Shown here piece by piece: positions 6,219 through 6,260 of a stretch of 6,260 nt of DNA. The stretch is from Burkholderiaceae bacterium. Its GTDB lineage: Bacteria > Pseudomonadota > Gammaproteobacteria > Burkholderiales > Burkholderiaceae_C. The stretch's first letter is position 1; each line of letters begins with the position of its first letter. Below the pieces are notes generated by a model. That model was not told the DNA's origin. It did no database searches and saw only the letters and a program-made list of their open reading frames with translations. The stretch is from positions 1 through 6,260 of the forward strand of contig JAIRRE010000246.1 in the NCBI GenBank assembly GCA_031256125.1. The letters are read 5' to 3'. Position numbers and translations under genes: made by a program.

Positions 6219-6260
6219 ACAAAACGGTTACATTAGTTGGCCTACGCCTATGGACATGAG

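Noticed and set aside
6250..6260. A possible start of a spoT/relA homologue (ATG GAC ATG)
   Set aside because: Only 11 bases are visible and there is no clear ribosome site. The gene order of relatives makes it plausible but the sequence does not support a call.

Overview
The window is high-G+C bacterial chromosome. RpoZ is the short omega form typical of Betaproteobacteria, a DUF1631 protein is present, and a gmk-rpoZ pair ends the window. Together these point to Betaproteobacteria, most likely Burkholderiales. I cannot name a genus from the sequence alone.

Layout. Bases 2-550 (+) hold the C-terminal part of a crotonase-fold (enoyl-CoA hydratase/isomerase) enzyme cut by the window edge. A convergent gap of 160 nt follows. 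Bases 711-1205 (-) encode a bacteriohemerythrin with a complete di-iron ligand set and a GTG start. Bases 1206-1475 are an intergenic stretch whose centre is clearly AT-richer than its surroundings. It carries stacked inverted repeats and lies upstream of the hemerythrin gene. Bases 1476-4106 (-) encode a large (876 aa) DUF1631 protein with a disordered linker and a small conserved C-terminal domain. A short divergent intergenic region separates it from a rightward group: a TIGR03558/YhbW-type luciferase-like flavin-dependent oxidoreductase (4186-5193), guanylate kinase gmk (5230-5850, or 5212-5850 from a TTG start) and RNA polymerase omega subunit rpoZ (5905-6108). A textbook intrinsic terminator (6141-6164) closes this group. 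The last ~95 bases are intergenic, with a small palindrome and possibly the first codons of the next gene.

How the genes fit together. gmk and rpoZ are a conserved housekeeping pair: GMP phosphorylation for nucleotide supply, and polymerase assembly with ppGpp response. They are probably co-transcribed with the oxidoreductase gene, whose stop codon lies only 18-36 nt upstream of gmk. The hemerythrin and DUF1631 genes lie in tandem on the other strand but are 270 nt apart, so the hemerythrin gene probably has its own promoter. The crotonase gene is an unrelated neighbour.

I found no mobile element, CRISPR array, RNA gene or convincing undescribed multi-gene system. The points worth a second look are modest: the palindromic AT-rich region before the hemerythrin gene, the conflicting start signals of gmk, the oxidoreductase placed directly before gmk, the little-characterised DUF1631 protein, the basic amphipathic tail of the hemerythrin and several small hairpins.
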